From an uncultured Ardenticatenia bacterium (GTDB lineage Bacteria > Chloroflexota > Anaerolineae > Promineifilales > Promineifilaceae): a stretch of 7,797 nt of DNA. The DNA is taken from the NCBI GenBank assembly GCA_937858165.1, contig CALLZA010000672.1, positions 1 to 7,797 on the forward strand. The letters run 5' to 3'. A model generated the notes under the pieces. That model was not told the origin of the DNA and searched no databases. It saw nothing but the letters and a program-made list of their open reading frames with translations. The position numbers were made by a program, and so were the translations under genes. Shown here piece after piece: positions 6,154 through 7,797 of this stretch; position 1 is the stretch's first letter, and every line of letters starts with the position of its first letter.

Positions 6154-6630
6154 GAAGTCTTCCATCAACTGCGCTTCCTGCTCGCTGGTGAGGTTGGACT
6201 GAATCAACTGGGCCGAGACGCCCTGGAACGCTTCAGCCACGCGGTCCTGCACCGCGCCGCTGGTCATCAAAAAGAGCGCCGACGTGCCTTCCGTCACCTG
6301 CGCGCGCACTTCCTGGATGAACTTGTCGTTGATGCCGTAGTCGGCGAACTTGCCCGACAGCGCGCCCATGGCCGCGCCCACCGCCAGGCCGAAGAACGGC
6401 ACGAAGAACAGCAAGCCGAAGAGCATGCCCCAGAACGCGCCGGAGAGCGCTCCCTGGCCGGTCAGGCTGCCATAGTTGTGGGTCTTGGGCTTCTTCTTGC
6501 CCTCCGCCCAGGCGACGGTAGCCGCATCGTTGATTTGGATCAGATGCTGCTTCGACAGTTCAATGAGCTTGTTGAGCGCTTCTTGCGCGCCCTGCGGGGT
6601 TTCAAACTTCCATACGGTTAACGTTGTCAT
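6145..6630 (-). CDS. DUF1269-family glycine-rich membrane protein
   Basis: A 161-residue protein matching the DUF1269 pattern. Residues 1-45 are a soluble ferredoxin-like region (MTTLTVWKFETPQGAQEALN opening). A basic KKKPK patch at 45-49 is followed by the small-residue-rich hydrophobic core 58-98, GALSGAFWGMLFGLL then VGAAMGALSGKFADYGI, with glycine-zipper spacing suggesting helix packing in a membrane. The C-terminal part, 100-161, is soluble and contains ALFLM. The family's function is unestablished. A TTG start at 6651 would add 7 residues, but the GAGGAG ribosome-binding site lies inside that extension and points to the ATG at 6630. It sits between the GAP-like and LURP-one-like genes. 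Confidence 0.85.
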   Translation of the reverse strand: MTTLTVWKFETPQGAQEALNKLIELSKQHLIQINDAATVAWAEGKKKPKTHNYGSLTGQGALSGAFWGMLFGLLFFVPFFGLAVGAAMGALSGKFADYGINDKFIQEVRAQVTEGTSALFLMTSGAVQDRVAEAFQGVSAQLIQSNLTSEQEAQLMEDFGG

Positions 6631-6639
6631 TTCGATGTT

Positions 6640-6645
6640 CTCCTC
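6640..6645 (-). promoter_or_regulatory. Shine-Dalgarno GAGGAG that fixes the DUF1269 start
   Basis: GAGGAG lies 9 nt before ATG 6630, which rules against the longer TTG start at 6651. Next to it, ATGCA-N6-TGCAT (6646-6661) is a small inverted repeat just upstream of the site. Confidence 0.75.
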
Positions 6646-6714
6646 ATGCAATCAACTGCATTTAGCCTCGTAATTGGTTTCGGGCTGTTACCAACAAGGG
6701 TGTTATCCAGCGAC

Positions 6715-7389
6715 TCAGCCGGTCAGTCCGGTGATACCGCTGTAGAAAAACCATAAGCCAAAGACAAAAGACACAGCGATCACAATCACCCGATTGTGCC
6801 GATCCAGCCAGCCTTGCGCGGCCTGCAGCGGCTTGGCTGCTCGCTCTGGGGCGAGAGCGAAAAACATGATGGGCGGGAGGACGAGCGTCTGGGTCAACAG
6901 CACGTAGAACAGGTAGACGCCAATGCCCAGCGGCCGTTCCAGACTCGCCGCGCTGATGATGCTGATAGCCGATAGAGTGAACACCCACTGCTTAACGGCA
7001 ATCGCCACGTAGAGCGCCCCCGCTCCGAAGGCCCGCAACCCGGTGAGGTTGCCGATGCTGTTCATCCATTTGGGCGGCGGCTCGTCGGGGTCTTCTTCCT
7101 TGCGCCACTTCCTGAAGGCGGTGATCAGCAGCAGGAGGCCAACGATCAGCAGCAGAGTGGAGGCGATAATCTGTTGCCCTTCTTCGCCGTTGGCGGCCAT
7201 GGCTGCGCCCAGGAGCAGACCAAACACCACGCCCTGCGCCAATCGCGCCACCACGCCGCCGGCGACGAAGGCCACAGCCTTACCCAACCCCCCTGCGCTT
7301 TGCAACAGCAGCAGGACAATGATGGGATAGAGCGGTACAAAGGCCGCGCCCACGATGACCGGCAGCAATCCGAGCAACACGTTACCCAT
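6715..7389 (-). CDS. GAP/Sap-like integral membrane protein
   Basis: A 224-residue protein with about six hydrophobic helices (roughly 5-29, 37-63, 73-92, 118-142, 154-180, 200-221). A charged cytosolic loop, KWRKEEDPDEPPPKW (94-108), lies between helices 3 and 4. The layout and the motif LTGLRAFGAGAL after the loop fit the GAP (Sap, sulfolipid-1-addressing protein) family, a LysE-superfamily-like group of presumed exporters. In mycobacteria Sap is linked to moving sulfolipid or glycopeptidolipid to the surface; the substrate here is unknown. The ATG at 7389 has GGAGAG with 7-nt spacing. It starts 40 bp after the small gene upstream and ends 84 bp before DUF1269, consistent with one operon. 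Family assignment is from topology and motif memory, so other LysE-like transporters remain possible. Confidence 0.75.
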   Translation of the reverse strand: MGNVLLGLLPVIVGAAFVPLYPIIVLLLLQSAGGLGKAVAFVAGGVVARLAQGVVFGLLLGAAMAANGEEGQQIIASTLLLIVGLLLLITAFRKWRKEEDPDEPPPKWMNSIGNLTGLRAFGAGALYVAIAVKQWVFTLSAISIISAASLERPLGIGVYLFYVLLTQTLVLPPIMFFALAPERAAKPLQAAQGWLDRHNRVIVIAVSFVFGLWFFYSGITGLTG

Positions 7390-7429
7390 GGTTTAACTCT
7401 CCAAATTTCCTGGCGTCACAAGGTTAAAC

Positions 7430-7666
7430 CTATGGTTGCCCGGCACTCGTTCCCAGATATTCGACTTCCAGTAGAGGCAACCCCACATCGTACAGAGTGC
7501 TCAACAAGCCGATCAAGGCGGCCTGGTCACGCATGACGCCGGTAATCGTCGTGGTTTCCGGCGCCCTGTCGTCGAATTGGACACTCCAGCCCGGGCCCAG
7601 GTCTTGCTGCCAGGACTCGTCGAGCGCACCCTGAAAGCGGATGCGGTAGACAGCCGTTTCAGCCAT
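7430..7666 (-). CDS. Small conserved hypothetical protein, unknown function
   Basis: A 78-residue soluble protein from the ATG at 7666. An ATG at 7687 would add 7 residues. Neither start has a strong Shine-Dalgarno (AGG 6 nt before 7666 is the better), and an inverted repeat at 7687-7709 sits where a promoter or operator for the 7666 start would lie. The sequence has a strand-like opening (VYRIRFQGALDESWQQDLG), a middle part TTTITGVMRDQAALIGLLST, and an ending DVGLPLLEVEYLG. The pattern of a short strand, 'D-Q-A-A-L-x-G-L-L' helix and 'G-L-P-L-L' strand resembles small uncharacterised proteins I have seen annotated only as hypothetical in actinobacteria and Chloroflexota. The alpha/beta pattern suggests a small ferredoxin-like or ligand-binding fold. 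It is the first gene of the visible operon. Confidence 0.7.
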   Translation of the reverse strand: MAETAVYRIRFQGALDESWQQDLGPGWSVQFDDRAPETTTITGVMRDQAALIGLLSTLYDVGLPLLEVEYLGTSAGQP

Positions 7667-7686
7667 CGTCAGCCTGTGCCGTGCCA

Positions 7687-7709
7687 TAGTATGATGCTAA
7701 AGCATACTA
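7687..7709. promoter_or_regulatory. Inverted repeat TAGTATG-N9-CATACTA, candidate operator
   Basis: Seven-bp perfect arms (7687-7693 and 7703-7709) surround an AT-rich centre. An inner ATGCT/AGCAT pairing is also possible, so the element reads as AGTATGCT against AGCATACT with a 3-nt insertion. It lies 21-43 bp upstream of the ATG at 7666 and is AT-rich in a GC-rich region, as expected of a promoter/operator. The fragment end 4 bp beyond cuts off any -35 element. Confidence 0.45.
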
Positions 7710-7713
7710 AGCC

Positions 7714-7797
7714 CTGTCTCTTATACACATCTCCGAGCCCACGAGACCGTACTCGATATAGTATGCCGTCTCCTGCTGGAAACACAAAAAACACCTA
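7714..7797 (-). other. Reverse-complement Nextera mosaic end, index and P7, plus read tail
   Basis: The 19-bp mosaic end (7714-7732) and CCGAGCCCACGAGAC (7733-7747) are exact. The index reads CGTACTCG where the other end implies CGTACTAG. The P7 part (7756-7780) has several mismatches. Bases from about 7781 are an A-rich tail. The same i7-side adapter is on both ends, so no i5 side is present. This is not genomic sequence. Confidence 0.97.

Noticed and set aside
187..7732. Inverted terminal repeats bounding a transposon
   Set aside because: The matching 19-bp ends are the synthetic Tn5 mosaic ends used for library making, joined to Illumina primers. No transposase gene lies between them.

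Overview
The window is one tagmented DNA fragment with its sequencing-library ends still attached. Bases 140-205 are an Illumina P7 primer, an 8-base index and the Nextera read-2/mosaic-end sequence. Bases 7714-7780 are the reverse complement of the same structure, with several base errors. Bases 1-139 and about 7781-7797 are low-quality non-genomic tails. The biological insert is therefore 206-7713, about 7.5 kb. No origin, RNA gene, insertion sequence or CRISPR array was seen in it.

The insert is GC-rich (roughly 60% by eye) and densely packed, with every recognisable gene on the minus strand. It looks like an uncultured bacterium from a metagenomic library. The gene mix (DUF389, SulP, GAP/Sap-like, DUF1269, LURP-one-like, anaerobic sulfatase maturase) would suit a Chloroflexota (Anaerolineae-type) or actinobacterial genome. 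That is only a tentative impression from gene content.

In the direction of transcription (high to low coordinates) the order is: a small uncharacterised protein (7430-7666); a six-helix GAP/Sap-like membrane protein (6715-7389); a DUF1269 glycine-rich membrane protein (6145-6630); a LURP-one/Tubby-C-like protein (5500-6042); a radical-SAM anaerobic sulfatase-maturating enzyme with an extra C-terminal SEC-C zinc motif (4078-5472); a type I sulfatase with a Cys-type formylglycine site (2452-3987); a 22-bp perfect terminator-like hairpin (2390-2437); a SulP anion transporter with a STAS domain (570-2240); and the first 106 residues of a DUF389 membrane protein (206-523), cut by the fragment end.

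The firmest functional link is the maturase-sulfatase pair. The maturase carries the three radical-SAM cysteines, all eight auxiliary-cluster cysteines and the catalytic Asp. The sulfatase carries the matching C-T-A-G-R substrate site. Neither has a signal peptide, so the pair probably works in the cytosol, releasing sulfate from an internal or imported sulfate ester. A SulP transporter downstream and a GAP/Sap-like protein upstream (a family named for sulfolipid addressing in mycobacteria) make a membrane or sulfolipid-related role possible. That is inference. The sulP-DUF389 pair lies beyond the hairpin and may be a separate transcription unit.
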